Of a stretch of DNA of 38,975 nucleotides, positions 17,858 through 26,086 are shown piece after piece. Positions within the stretch are counted from its first letter, which is position 1; every line of letters starts with the position of its first letter. This DNA is from a bacterium (GTDB taxonomy: Bacteria > Campylobacterota > Campylobacteria > Campylobacterales > Sulfurimonadaceae). A program made the position numbers and the translations under genes. The stretch covers positions 1 through 38,975 of the forward strand of contig JAHJEG010000030.1 of the NCBI GenBank assembly GCA_018825665.1. Direction: 5' to 3'. The notes under the pieces are model-generated. The model had not been told where the DNA came from and searched no databases. It saw nothing but the letters and a program-made list of their open reading frames with translations.

Positions 17858-17869
17858 TTTAGGAATGCC
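17847..17869. terminator. Stem-loop at the convergent pelB/galE junction
   Basis: A 10-bp stem with one mismatch (GGCATCCCTA against TAGGAATGCC) and a three-base loop spans the pelB stop codon and most of the 20-base gap to galE. Neither side has a run of T, so a role as a bidirectional terminator is plausible but unproven. Confidence 0.45.
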
Positions 17870-17877
17870 TCTCAAAG

Positions 17878-18885
17878 CTATTTGTATCCGTTTGGATTTT
17901 GGGACTGCCATCTCCAGCTGTCTTCACACATATCTTCGATCCCAAGCTCTGCTTTCCATCCAAGAACTTTCAGGGCATAGCTTGGATCGGCAAAACATTT
18001 GGCTACATCGCCCGTTCTTCTTGGAGCTATCTTGTAGGGAACCTCTTTGTCGGAAGCTTTTTCAAAAGCTTTTACCATATCCAAAACCGAATAGCCGTTT
18101 CCTGTTCCGAGATTTACGGTAAGAACATCCTCGATAGCGTTGATAGCATTGAGTGCTTTTACGTGCCCCTTTGCCAAATCAACCACATGGATATAGTCCC
18201 TGACTCCGGTTCCGTCGTGTGTATCGTAGTCATTTCCGAAAACACTTAAAAACTCTCTTTTTTCAACTGCGGTCTGGGATATAAAAGGCATAAGGTTATT
18301 GGGGATGCCGTTTGGATCTTCACCGATTAAACCGGACTTATGTGCTCCTACGGGATTGAAATAGCGAAGAAGAACGATCTTCCAATCCTGATTTGAGACA
18401 TACAAATCCCGTAAGATCTCTTCTATAAAGAGTTTGGTCCTGCCGTAAGGGTTTGTGGCTGAGAGGGGAAAATCTTCCTGGATAGGTGTGGTATGAGGAT
18501 CTCCGTACACGGTTGCAGAAGAGCTGAAAACAATTTTTTTGCATCCGTTCTCCTCCATCACCTGACAGAGCACAATCGTTCCGTTGATATTGTTGTCATA
18601 GTACTCCAGGGGCTTCTCAACAGACTCCCCGACAGCTTTTAGTCCGGCAAAATGGATGACGGAATCGATATCGTATTTGTCAAAAACTCTCTGCAAATCT
18701 TTTTTACTTCTGATATCACCCTCTTCAAAAGCAATTTTTTTATTGATTATTTTTTCAACCCTGAGAAGACTCTCTTTTGAAGAGTTGCACAAATTATCAA
18801 AAACCACAAAATCAAATCCAGCCTCATGCAAAGCAATGCAGGTATGCGAACCTATATACCCTGCGCCCCCTGTAACTAAAACCAT
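17878..18885 (-). CDS. galE: UDP-glucose 4-epimerase
   Basis: A 335-residue extended short-chain dehydrogenase with the NAD-binding GGAGYIGSH (6-14), the SSSATVYGDP serine segment, and the catalytic YxxxK in NPYGRTKLFIEEIL. It matches GalE throughout, including the C-terminal GWKAELGIEDMCEDSWRWQ and a final NPNGY. It interconverts UDP-Glc and UDP-Gal; some members also act on UDP-GlcNAc/GalNAc. The start ATG is preceded by GGGGGATT. Pel is rich in GalNAc and some pel clusters carry a galE, so it probably supplies precursors to PelF although it is on the opposite strand with its own promoter. GalNAc specificity cannot be read from the sequence. Confidence 0.95.
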   Translation of the reverse strand: MVLVTGGAGYIGSHTCIALHEAGFDFVVFDNLCNSSKESLLRVEKIINKKIAFEEGDIRSKKDLQRVFDKYDIDSVIHFAGLKAVGESVEKPLEYYDNNINGTIVLCQVMEENGCKKIVFSSSATVYGDPHTTPIQEDFPLSATNPYGRTKLFIEEILRDLYVSNQDWKIVLLRYFNPVGAHKSGLIGEDPNGIPNNLMPFISQTAVEKREFLSVFGNDYDTHDGTGVRDYIHVVDLAKGHVKALNAINAIEDVLTVNLGTGNGYSVLDMVKAFEKASDKEVPYKIAPRRTGDVAKCFADPSYALKVLGWKAELGIEDMCEDSWRWQSQNPNGYK

Positions 18886-18923
18886 CTCAAATCCCCCGTT
18901 TTTACGCTATTTATATGTTTTTT

Positions 18924-18929
18924 ATTATA
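18924..18929 (-). promoter_or_regulatory. Putative -10 box for galE in the divergent galE/parvulin gap
   Basis: TATAAT on the minus strand lies 38 bases upstream of the galE start in the 62-base divergent gap. On the plus strand the overlapping TATTAT/TTATAC could serve the parvulin gene. Confidence 0.4.
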
Positions 18930-18947
18930 CAAACAATATACTTAGAG

Positions 18948-19772
18948 ATGGCATCTATCACAAAAAAAATCGCTTTTGAACCTTTATTTCATTTTCTGCT
19001 TTTGGGTCTTGTTTTATATATTTATTATGAGATGAACACAGATGTGCAGACCCAGCAGAAGAAGAGTCTGCATATATCTTCCTATGAGACAGGGCAGCTA
19101 GCCTCAGAATATAAAAGGGGGCGGGATGAAGATATAAGCCCGCAGAAGATGGAAGCTCTGGTAGCAAAAAAAGTGTATGAAACTGTTTTACTAAACGAAG
19201 CGTATTCCCTTGGGCTCGACAGGCAGGATGCAGTCATAAGCAGACGGCTTATCAATCAAATGCATTTTCTTATGAGCAGTGTCGTAGAGGAGCCAAGCGA
19301 AGAGCAGCTGCGCGGATACTATGAAAAAAATATAAACGATTATTCTCTCGTAGAGAGGGTTTCGTTTTACCATGTTTATTTCTCAGACCCAAAAGATGAA
19401 AAAATAGAGGACGTGTTTAATCTGCTCAATATATCCGAGATGGATCTAAGCAGTGCTCCGTATCTTGGCGATAAGTTTTACGGGGCAGGCTACATTGAGA
19501 ATTCCTCTTTTGAGGATTTGGAAAAAACCTTCGGAAAATATTTTGTTCTCAAAATTTTCAATCTGAAGCAGGGTGCATGGCATAGGCTAATACACTCTTC
19601 GCACGGAGCGCATCTGCTCTATGTAACAGATAAAAATGTCAAAGGAGCGTATCCTTTTGATGAGGTAGAGGAGAGGGTGTACGAGGATTATATGAATGAT
19701 GAGAGGAAGACAAAACAAAAAGAGTCCTATAAAAAAATCCGCTCCCAGTACAAACTGACAGTCCAAAGCTGA
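18948..19772 (+). CDS. Membrane-anchored parvulin-type peptidyl-prolyl isomerase
   Basis: From ATG 18948 this is 274 residues; an in-frame ATG at 18915 would add eleven hydrophobic residues and lacks a better ribosome site. One N-terminal membrane helix (about 12-28, PLFHFLLLGLVLYIYYE) is followed by a SurA/PpiC-like helical region and a parvulin core with VSFYHVYFSD and the late signature AWHRLIHSSHGAHLLYVTD. These proteins catalyse proline isomerisation or act as periplasmic chaperones. The gene lies 9 bases ahead of a HupE/UreJ-like gene, a pair I recognise from other proteobacterial genomes, suggesting that the two work together on a membrane or exported substrate. The specific target is unknown. 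Confidence 0.78.
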   Translation: MASITKKIAFEPLFHFLLLGLVLYIYYEMNTDVQTQQKKSLHISSYETGQLASEYKRGRDEDISPQKMEALVAKKVYETVLLNEAYSLGLDRQDAVISRRLINQMHFLMSSVVEEPSEEQLRGYYEKNINDYSLVERVSFYHVYFSDPKDEKIEDVFNLLNISEMDLSSAPYLGDKFYGAGYIENSSFEDLEKTFGKYFVLKIFNLKQGAWHRLIHSSHGAHLLYVTDKNVKGAYPFDEVEERVYEDYMNDERKTKQKESYKKIRSQYKLTVQS

Positions 19773-19781
19773 TAACTGCAG

Positions 19782-20753
19782 ATGCCGATGAGACTCTTTT
19801 TATATCTTTTACTCTGTTTTACCTCTTTATCTGCCCATCAAACCGGTCTTTCCTATTTCGAGATCAAAGAAGATGAGAAAAAAAATATAGAAATAGTCTA
19901 TAAAAAGCCTCTTGAGGACACTCAGGCAGAGGATATTTACATTCGCTTTCCTTTAAAATGTATACAGACCACTAAGAACAGACAAAGCATACAAGACGGT
20001 TTTATTATCCATGAATATTCTATGCGGTGCGCTTCTGATGGGCTGGCGAATGCACGTATATGGGTTGAGGGTCTTGTCTCAAGCGACAGAGGGGTCTTAC
20101 TGCGGTATGAAAAAGACTCTCTCGTCCAAAAGGCTTTACTGAGGTCTACGACCCCTTTTATTATCATAGACCATAAAACCTCCTCCTTTGATTTGATCAT
20201 TGAGTACGTCAATCTCGGGATAGTCCATATACTGAGCGGGTATGACCATCTTTTGTTTGTGCTGGCTTTGATGGTGCTGTCCCTCAATTACAAAACCCTT
20301 TTTTACAGCGTGACGGCCTTTACCCTTTCGCACTCCATAACTCTGGCATGTGGAATATTCGGAGTCGTGAATATCGGAGTATCTTATATCGAAGCGATGA
20401 TAGCGCTAAGCATAGTATTTTTGGCAAGAGAGCTGGTCATAGATAAGGAGACTTCCTTTACAAGACAAAATCCCGCTGTAGTCACGTTTATATTCGGATT
20501 ACTGCACGGTTTCGGATTTTCGAGCGTATTGTCAGACATAGGTCTTCCTCAGGATGAGATCGCCTTGTCTTTGTTCTCTTTCAACCTCGGCATAGAGCTT
20601 GGTCAAATCGCATTTATTCTTTGTGCAGGTGCAGTGCTCCTGGTTTTAAAAAAGTATATTTACGGGCATACCGCAATAATAAAAAAAACCCTGGCATACT
20701 TCATCGGAGGGCTTTCCTCTTTTTGGCTCATAGAAAGAGTGCTCTCTTTTTAG
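19782..20753 (+). CDS. HupE/UreJ-like membrane protein
   Basis: A 323-residue protein with a signal peptide (ending about SLSA), an exported beta-rich region of about 120 residues, then a HupE/UreJ_2 membrane domain with six or seven helices. Conserved signatures are GIVHILSGYDHLLFVLALMV, FTLSHSITLAC, FGLLHGFGFSSVLSDIGL and FNLGIELGQIAFIL, including the His-rich metal-contact positions of this superfamily. HupE/UreJ relatives are nickel or cobalt permeases, but this longer subfamily with an extracytoplasmic N-terminal region has no firm substrate. ATG 19788 is an equally possible start. A copy of the TTCCACATGCC motif lies at 20345 on the minus strand. Confidence 0.82.
   Translation: MPMRLFLYLLLCFTSLSAHQTGLSYFEIKEDEKKNIEIVYKKPLEDTQAEDIYIRFPLKCIQTTKNRQSIQDGFIIHEYSMRCASDGLANARIWVEGLVSSDRGVLLRYEKDSLVQKALLRSTTPFIIIDHKTSSFDLIIEYVNLGIVHILSGYDHLLFVLALMVLSLNYKTLFYSVTAFTLSHSITLACGIFGVVNIGVSYIEAMIALSIVFLARELVIDKETSFTRQNPAVVTFIFGLLHGFGFSSVLSDIGLPQDEIALSLFSFNLGIELGQIAFILCAGAVLLVLKKYIYGHTAIIKKTLAYFIGGLSSFWLIERVLSF
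20344..20356 (-). repeat. Dispersed motif copy 4 (ATTCCACATGCCA)
   Basis: Full match on the minus strand inside the HupE/UreJ-like gene (Ala-Cys-Gly-Ile on the gene strand). Confidence 0.7.
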
Positions 20754-20773
20754 AATACAAACATAAAAAAAGA

Positions 20774-20779
20774 TATAAT
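20774..20779 (+). promoter_or_regulatory. Putative -10 box for the malic enzyme gene
   Basis: A perfect TATAAT sits 26 bases ahead of the start in the AT-rich 52-base gap after the HupE-like gene. An AGGA ribosome site follows before ATG 20806. Confidence 0.5.
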
Positions 20780-20805
20780 TTCAAAAAAATTTCAGGAATG
20801 AAGAA

Positions 20806-22071
20806 ATGGCAAAAATAACAGTTACGGATCAAGAAGCATTAGATTACCATGAGTTTCCGCAACCAGGCAAGATTTCGGTGGAAACAACAAAACCGGTCGC
20901 TACCCAAAAAGATTTGAGTCTGGCCTACACTCCGGGTGTCGCCGTTCCATGTTTGGCTATAGAAAAAAATCCTGATGATGCGTACCGCTATACCGCAAAG
21001 AGCAATCTGGTCGCCGTCATATCAAACGGGACGGCAGTTTTGGGTCTGGGAAATATAGGCGCACTCGCATCAAAGCCTGTCATGGAGGGGAAGGGCGTTT
21101 TGTTTAAAAGCTTTTCGGGACTGGACAGTTTTGATATAGAAGTGGATACGGAGAGTGTAGACAGATTTTGTTCCGTTGTAACGGCTATTGCTCCTACTTT
21201 TGGCGGTATAAATCTTGAAGATATCAAGGCTCCGGAATGTTTTGAAATAGAGCGACGTCTGATTGAAGAGCTTGATATCCCGGTGATGCACGACGACCAG
21301 CACGGAACGGCTGTTATTTCTGCAGCCGCTATTATCAATGCCTGCAAGATTACGCAAAGAAAAATCGAGACTCTGAAAATTGTAGTGGTGGGTGCGGGTG
21401 CGGCCGCAATCTCCTGTGCCAGGCTGTACCGCCATATAGGTGTTAAAACGATCTATATGATAGACTCCAAAGGTGTAGTCCACAGCGGAAGAAGCGATTT
21501 GAATGATTTCAAAAGAGAGTTTTGCGCATCCCGTTATATGAGCCATTCTGAAGTATTTGAGGGAACGGATGTTGTTGTAGGACTTTCCCGTCCCGGCACA
21601 TTCAATATTGAAGATATAAAACGCATGGCGGAAAACCCTATCGTGTTTACACTGGCAAATCCGACTCCCGAGATTTTTCCCGATGATGTTATCGAGGCAA
21701 GGCCGGATGCGATTATAGCAACGGGCAGAAGCGATTTTGACAATCAGGTCAACAATGTTCTTGGTTTTCCTTTTATCTTCAGAGGTGCCATGGATGTCCG
21801 TGCCAAAAAAATAAATATAGAGATGAAGGTTGCGGCAGCTTATGCTCTTGCAGAGCTTGCCAGAGAAGAAGTGCCTGAGTACCTCAATACGCTTTATGGG
21901 AAAAAGATAGAGTTTGGAAGAGATTATATTATCCCCAAACCTTTTGATAAAAGGCTTGTAGTGGAGATCTCAAGTGCGGTAGCCCTTGCAGCGATTGAGA
22001 GCGGTTCATCAAAGATGCAGGACTTCGACATCAAGGCATATAAAAAAGAGTTGAAAAAAAGAGTAAAATAG
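20806..22071 (+). CDS. Malic enzyme (oxaloacetate-decarboxylating malate dehydrogenase)
   Basis: A 421-residue short-form malic enzyme, without the phosphotransacetylase-like extension of MaeB. Recognisable segments are DLSLAYTPGVAVPC, ISNGTAVLGLGNIGALASKP, MHDDQHGTAVI (metal-binding Asp residues), the nucleotide-binding VVVGAGAAAISCARLY, and FTLANPTPEIFP. It oxidatively decarboxylates malate to pyruvate with NAD(P), feeding anabolism from the reductive or oxidative TCA cycle. Cofactor preference cannot be set by eye. The gene has its own promoter, and its TAG stop directly abuts the stop of the opposing GGDEF-EAL gene with no base between. Confidence 0.94.
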   Translation: MAKITVTDQEALDYHEFPQPGKISVETTKPVATQKDLSLAYTPGVAVPCLAIEKNPDDAYRYTAKSNLVAVISNGTAVLGLGNIGALASKPVMEGKGVLFKSFSGLDSFDIEVDTESVDRFCSVVTAIAPTFGGINLEDIKAPECFEIERRLIEELDIPVMHDDQHGTAVISAAAIINACKITQRKIETLKIVVVGAGAAAISCARLYRHIGVKTIYMIDSKGVVHSGRSDLNDFKREFCASRYMSHSEVFEGTDVVVGLSRPGTFNIEDIKRMAENPIVFTLANPTPEIFPDDVIEARPDAIIATGRSDFDNQVNNVLGFPFIFRGAMDVRAKKINIEMKVAAAYALAELAREEVPEYLNTLYGKKIEFGRDYIIPKPFDKRLVVEISSAVALAAIESGSSKMQDFDIKAYKKELKKRVK

Positions 22072-24159
22072 TTACAGGCTGACCGTGTCGTCTTTAAGAG
22101 GTTCCTCTTGGGGATGGCCGAAATAATACCCCTGGGCATACTCGACACCAATCTCTTTCAAGAGGATTGCCATCTCCCTTGTTTCTACAAATTCCGCTAT
22201 GTTCAGCAAGCCCATCCCTTTGGAAAACTTATAGATACTTTTTAGCATATGATGTTTTCTCTCATTTGTTGTTATCTCCTGGATTATGGAGCCGTCTATT
22301 TTGATTATATCGATATCCAGATCCGCAAAATAGGAAAAATTTGAATAGCCTGACCCAAAATCGTCTATGAGCACTTTGGAGCCGTAGCTGTGGAGTTTTT
22401 TTATAAATTCCTGCACTTCGGATATCTCTTTGATATGCTCTGATTCAAGAATCTCTATATCTATCCTTGAAGCTATGGAAAAGTTTTTATTAAACTGTTC
22501 AAAAAGTGCCTGTGTTATCTCCTGATTGAGTATATCAATCATGGATATATTGATTGAAAACCTGTAATTTGGGAACTTTTTTGCTGTTTGAATGGTTTTT
22601 TCTATCATTATCTTGGTGAGATCATAATAGTAAGAGGTTTGTTTGGAGGTATCAAGAAACAGATACGGGGAGAGAACCGTACCGCCTGGAAGTTTAATCC
22701 TCACGAGTGCTTCATATTTTTCGATTTTCAGGGTCTGCAGATTTACTATCGGCTGAAAGTAGGGGACAACTCTGTCTTCGTTAAGAGCATTTTTTACTAT
22801 CTGAATAGTCTTGAGATTTTGTTTCACGCTTTTTTTCAGGTTAAGCTCGTCTTTATATTGGATCACTCTGTTCGTGAGATCTTTTTTGATGAGTTTGAGG
22901 GCTAAATCCGCATTCTCTAGAATCGGAGCAATATTGTTGCTTGATATGCTGACTATGATATGTATTTCCAGATTTTGAATTATAAAATCGTGCAGAGCTA
23001 TCTCTTTTTCCAGTTTCCGTGCAATCTCAAGAGCTTTTTCTTCATCTATGGTATCAAATAAGATACCAAACTCATCCCCGCCGATGCGGTAGACCTTGGA
23101 TTTTGTTATGTGCAGCATCTTTGCTTTTAAAAATTCTGCAAGTGCGCGCAGTAAAGAGTTTCCGATGCTGTTGCCGTAAATATCGTTAATATTTTTAAAT
23201 CCGTCAATGTTTATTATGAGAAGATGCGGATTTTGCAGCATTTTTATGTCATCCACAAAGGCTTTTCTGTTGGAGAGGTCTGTAAGATGATCGTGGCTGA
23301 TGGAATATTCCAATGATTTTGTCGTCTCTGTCAGCTTTTTGTTTTCTTTGAAATATTTGAGCAGCAAAATTATGATCAGCAGGGTAGAGATAATAAAAAG
23401 GGCAAATAAAACAACGGCAAATAAGTCCAGAGCCTTGAAGTCGTTTAATGCCAGTTCTGAAAAATAATCACCCGTTTTATTTATCGAGTTGTTGATAGTG
23501 TTCTCAAGTATTAGTTTGGTGGTATGAAGAAAATGCGGATATTTTTGCAACAGATAAGAGGAGTGCATATTGAAATTTTTTATAAAATTTTGGACGTCAT
23601 CGTTCGCAGAATCTGATCTGAGCAGCAAATCCTTGCCGGAGATATAGTCGAGGTCCTGCATAGAGAGTGTGTTATTAAACTGTTTGAGTATTTTATTGGC
23701 TTGAATGTAGAGCATAAGATCCTCTTTTTCAAACAGGGTCGCAATTTCCACATGCCGGGTTAAAAAGATCAAAGAATTTTTAACGGCAGCGTTGAGCATA
23801 AGATATTCTTCTATATTTTCTATGTTTTCATCGATAAGAACTTTTAGGGTTCTAAGGTCTTTGAGCACAGGTGCATAGGTGTCTTCTTTGAGCAGGAGAG
23901 AGTTGCTTAAAGTTTTGTAGCTTTGCAAAAGAGCTTCCCGCTCGTGAGAGATTCTGTCCTGGTTGCTGTATGTAAAGAGTGAATCCTGCAAGATTGAATA
24001 GCTAAGGGAAGCCTGCTTGTTTTTCAATTCATTGATGCAGAGCAAGAACTCCCTGTGGTTTCTTGTGAAATCTCTTTGCATGGTATAAAAATAGACCAGC
24101 GCAAGGGAAGAGAGGATTCCCATGGATAAGACAAAGAAGATGAGTTTTGAAAATTTCAT
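22072..24159 (-). CDS. Membrane GGDEF-EAL c-di-GMP signalling protein
   Basis: A 695-residue protein with membrane helix 1 (about 5-25), a helical periplasmic sensor region of about 220 residues without a recognised family, membrane helix 2 (about 248-270), then GGDEF and EAL domains. The cyclase loop is an intact RIGGDEFG (360-364) but has no RxxD inhibitory site upstream. The phosphodiesterase signature YEALVRI (EAL 483-485) and the metal-binding DDFGSGYSNF are intact. It could make or degrade c-di-GMP, and an intact EAL usually favours degradation. It is the last gene of an operon with a di-haem peroxidase (overlap TAATG), suggesting a link to redox or peroxide conditions. PelD in this window is a potential downstream c-di-GMP receptor. 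Confidence 0.9.
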   Translation of the reverse strand: MKFSKLIFFVLSMGILSSLALVYFYTMQRDFTRNHREFLLCINELKNKQASLSYSILQDSLFTYSNQDRISHEREALLQSYKTLSNSLLLKEDTYAPVLKDLRTLKVLIDENIENIEEYLMLNAAVKNSLIFLTRHVEIATLFEKEDLMLYIQANKILKQFNNTLSMQDLDYISGKDLLLRSDSANDDVQNFIKNFNMHSSYLLQKYPHFLHTTKLILENTINNSINKTGDYFSELALNDFKALDLFAVVLFALFIISTLLIIILLLKYFKENKKLTETTKSLEYSISHDHLTDLSNRKAFVDDIKMLQNPHLLIINIDGFKNINDIYGNSIGNSLLRALAEFLKAKMLHITKSKVYRIGGDEFGILFDTIDEEKALEIARKLEKEIALHDFIIQNLEIHIIVSISSNNIAPILENADLALKLIKKDLTNRVIQYKDELNLKKSVKQNLKTIQIVKNALNEDRVVPYFQPIVNLQTLKIEKYEALVRIKLPGGTVLSPYLFLDTSKQTSYYYDLTKIMIEKTIQTAKKFPNYRFSINISMIDILNQEITQALFEQFNKNFSIASRIDIEILESEHIKEISEVQEFIKKLHSYGSKVLIDDFGSGYSNFSYFADLDIDIIKIDGSIIQEITTNERKHHMLKSIYKFSKGMGLLNIAEFVETREMAILLKEIGVEYAQGYYFGHPQEEPLKDDTVSL
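23745..23757 (+). repeat. Dispersed motif copy 5 (TTTCCACATGCCG)
   Basis: Full match inside the GGDEF-EAL gene (Arg-His-Val-Glu on the gene strand). Confidence 0.7.
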
Positions 24160-25079
24160 TAAGGCTCCAGTATCTTTGGCATTTCACCGGTCAGAGTATT
24201 TAAAAAAGAGACGATTTTTTTGGTTTCTTCATCGGACAATATCAAACCCAGGTTGTATTGGGACATGCTCTTTACTGCTTCTTGAAGATTTTTTGCACTT
24301 CCGTCGTGAAAGTAGGGTGCAGTCAGGGCTATGTTCCTTAAAGTAGGTACTTTAAATACATTTCTGTGCGCTTTTTTCCCTGTTACATCATATCTGTCGG
24401 GATACTCCTGCTGTGATTTGTATTCCAAAAAAGTGCCCATCTTTTGAAAGGAGTTTCCGCCGATGTTTATTCCGTTATGGCAGGTGATGCATCCGTTTTG
24501 TTTAAACAGGGTGTAGCCCTCTTTTTCCTCTTCGCTGAGCTCTTCTTCCTCTCTGAGATATTTGTCAAACTTTGAGTTTGGAGTCGTAAGAGCTTTTTCA
24601 AATTCGACAATGGCATCCAGAATATAGGCATACGCAATAGTATCAATACTGTAGACTTTTTTAAATCTGCTTTTATAATACGATGAATTGTTGAGTTTTT
24701 CTTCAAGTGCCTGAGGATTCATATTGTGTTCTGCCGGATTATTCAGCGGTTCTTTGGCCTGCTCTAAAAGATTTGCGGCCCGCCCGTTCCAAAACTGCTT
24801 AAAATTATATTTGGCATTAAAGACCGTTAAAGACTGGATATTTCCCTCTCTCCCCGAAAATCCGCTTGAGACCGTTCTTGAATCCGAACCGCCGTTGGAG
24901 AGGTCGTGACAGCTTAGACAGGATATGGTATTATCTTTTGAGAGTATCGTATCAAAAAAAAGCTCTTTCCCCAGTTTTGCCTTTTTGATATCCGCACCAT
25001 GATGCAACGGAATCGGCGAAATTGGTTCACCGGCATAAATAAAAGTAATACAAGCCAATATCCATAGCAATTTATTCAT
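24159..25079 (-). CDS. Di-haem cytochrome c peroxidase
   Basis: A 306-residue periplasmic protein with a signal peptide (about 1-16) and two c-type haem sites, C54-L-S-C57-H58 and C197-I-T-C200-H201, the spacing of the bacterial CcpA/MauG peroxidase family. Other family segments are LGKELFFDT, GREGNIQSLTVFNA, WNGRAANL and FKVPTLRNIALTAPYFHDGS. It reduces hydrogen peroxide to water with electrons from the respiratory cytochrome c pool. The start overlaps the mqnA stop (ATGA) and its stop overlaps the GGDEF-EAL start, so the three are probably one transcript. A sensing rather than detoxifying role is possible but only inferred from that context. Confidence 0.93.
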   Translation of the reverse strand: MNKLLWILACITFIYAGEPISPIPLHHGADIKKAKLGKELFFDTILSKDNTISCLSCHDLSNGGSDSRTVSSGFSGREGNIQSLTVFNAKYNFKQFWNGRAANLLEQAKEPLNNPAEHNMNPQALEEKLNNSSYYKSRFKKVYSIDTIAYAYILDAIVEFEKALTTPNSKFDKYLREEEELSEEEKEGYTLFKQNGCITCHNGINIGGNSFQKMGTFLEYKSQQEYPDRYDVTGKKAHRNVFKVPTLRNIALTAPYFHDGSAKNLQEAVKSMSQYNLGLILSDEETKKIVSFLNTLTGEMPKILEP

Positions 25080-25750
25080 GCATTTATTTTATCACAATTA
25101 ACTGCTAACTTCGCCTCTTTGTAAAATTTTTTCAGACCCAGTTTCGCTTTTGTATCAAATGTATAGGATATATAGTTTAGATAATTGAGTATATCCTGCT
25201 CTTTTATAGAGCTTCTTTTGGAAGCTGATTTTAGGATATATCCTGGGATTTTAATCTTTTGTTTTAAAAACTGCTTTTGAATTTTTTTGTACAGAGCCTG
25301 CTCTTTATGGTAGCAAAGCAGGGCAAAGACAAAGGGGAGTCTGTGTTTTTCATTCCAGCTTGCAGCCAAATCCAGATGCGGCCGCCCCTCCAAATAGTAT
25401 CTCAGGGCCTTGTCTCCGATAAGGACCTCACCTTGTATCTTGAGCACTTTGGCTAAAACGTTCGAAGTCGCGGATTCTGTGTCGTTGAGGCTCTTGGCAT
25501 GTGGAACCACCAAAACGCTGAGAACTTCTTTTTTGGCGATTATTCCCAAGTCCACGTTGCGGTAATTTTTTGCGCTGATGCTTGAGATGAAGGCGGCATC
25601 GACTCTGCGGGAAATAAATTTCTTATTTATTTTTGATGGTACGCCCTTATTATAATTCATACTCATGCTCTGCTGCGAGCTCTTTGTAAATCGTTTCATA
25701 AAAACATGAAAAGGCAAGAGGTTCAAATACTCTATTTTTCCAAAAACCAC
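25076..25750 (-). CDS. mqnA: MqnA-family menaquinone biosynthesis protein (futalosine pathway)
   Basis: A 224-residue protein of the periplasmic-binding-like MqnA/MqnD fold: the opening FGKIEYLNLLPFHVF, VDAAFISSISA, GDKALRYYLEG and DLAASWNEKHRLPFVFAL are typical of MqnA, chorismate dehydratase, which makes the first futalosine-pathway intermediate used by Campylobacterota for menaquinone. It is shorter than many homologues (about 280), as is common in this phylum. The start is GTG 25748-25750, preceded by AGGA. MqnD is the alternative but less likely given the opening motif. It is the first gene of the operon with the peroxidase and GGDEF-EAL genes. A copy of the dispersed motif lies at 25496. 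Confidence 0.82.
   Translation of the reverse strand: MVFGKIEYLNLLPFHVFMKRFTKSSQQSMSMNYNKGVPSKINKKFISRRVDAAFISSISAKNYRNVDLGIIAKKEVLSVLVVPHAKSLNDTESATSNVLAKVLKIQGEVLIGDKALRYYLEGRPHLDLAASWNEKHRLPFVFALLCYHKEQALYKKIQKQFLKQKIKIPGYILKSASKRSSIKEQDILNYLNYISYTFDTKAKLGLKKFYKEAKLAVNCDKINA
25496..25506 (-). repeat. Dispersed motif copy 6 (TTCCACATGCC)
   Basis: Eleven-base match inside mqnA (Val-Pro-His-Ala-Lys). Confidence 0.7.
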
Positions 25751-25782
25751 ATAAAGTCCTATAGGTTGGATTTAGCACCAAA

Positions 25783-25788
25783 ATTATA
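25783..25788 (-). promoter_or_regulatory. Putative -10 box for the mqnA operon
   Basis: TATAAT on the minus strand lies 32 bases upstream of the mqnA start, within the 111-base divergent gap to moaD. Confidence 0.45.
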
Positions 25789-25822
25789 TAAATGAAATTA
25801 TACATAGCTTAACTTATTTAGA

Positions 25823-25828
25823 TATAAT
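25823..25828 (+). promoter_or_regulatory. Putative -10 box for moaD-moaE-moeA
   Basis: A perfect TATAAT is followed by an AAGGAG ribosome site at 25848-25853 before ATG 25862. No molybdenum-cofactor riboswitch fits in the short leader. Confidence 0.55.
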
Positions 25829-25861
25829 CGCCCTAATAAATAAGTATAAGGAGTCTACTTT

Positions 25862-26083
25862 ATGGTAAGAGTAGAATTTTTAGGTCCGATTCAAAAAGAA
25901 GCGCTTGAGTTGGAGATCACAAATTTAAGCCAATTGGCAGATATATTACAAGAAGATGATGAGATGGCGGAGTGGCTGCAAAACTGTGCAGTCGCTGTCA
26001 ATGACACACTGGTCGCTTCCGTGGATGTAGCTTTGAAAAACGGTGACAAGGTCTCTTTGCTTCCACCGGTCTGCGGGGGCTGA
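25862..26083 (+). CDS. moaD: Molybdopterin synthase small subunit MoaD
   Basis: A 73-residue ubiquitin-fold sulfur carrier ending in the obligatory Gly-Gly (LLPPVCGG), which is adenylated and thiocarboxylated before donating sulfur. With MoaE it converts cyclic pyranopterin monophosphate to molybdopterin. The segment VAVNDTLVASVDVALKNGDK matches the MoaD beta-grasp core. It is the first gene of a three-gene cofactor operon; moaE begins 3 bases after its stop. Confidence 0.93.
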   Translation: MVRVEFLGPIQKEALELEITNLSQLADILQEDDEMAEWLQNCAVAVNDTLVASVDVALKNGDKVSLLPPVCGG

Positions 26084-26086
26084 TAC

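Noticed and set aside
21070-21546. A 158-codon minus-strand frame inside the malic enzyme gene
   Set aside because: Antisense shadow of a strongly conserved enzyme with no recognisable domain.
25751-25861. A molybdenum-cofactor riboswitch ahead of moaD
   Set aside because: The leader from the -10 box to the start is about 33 bases, too short for the known aptamer.
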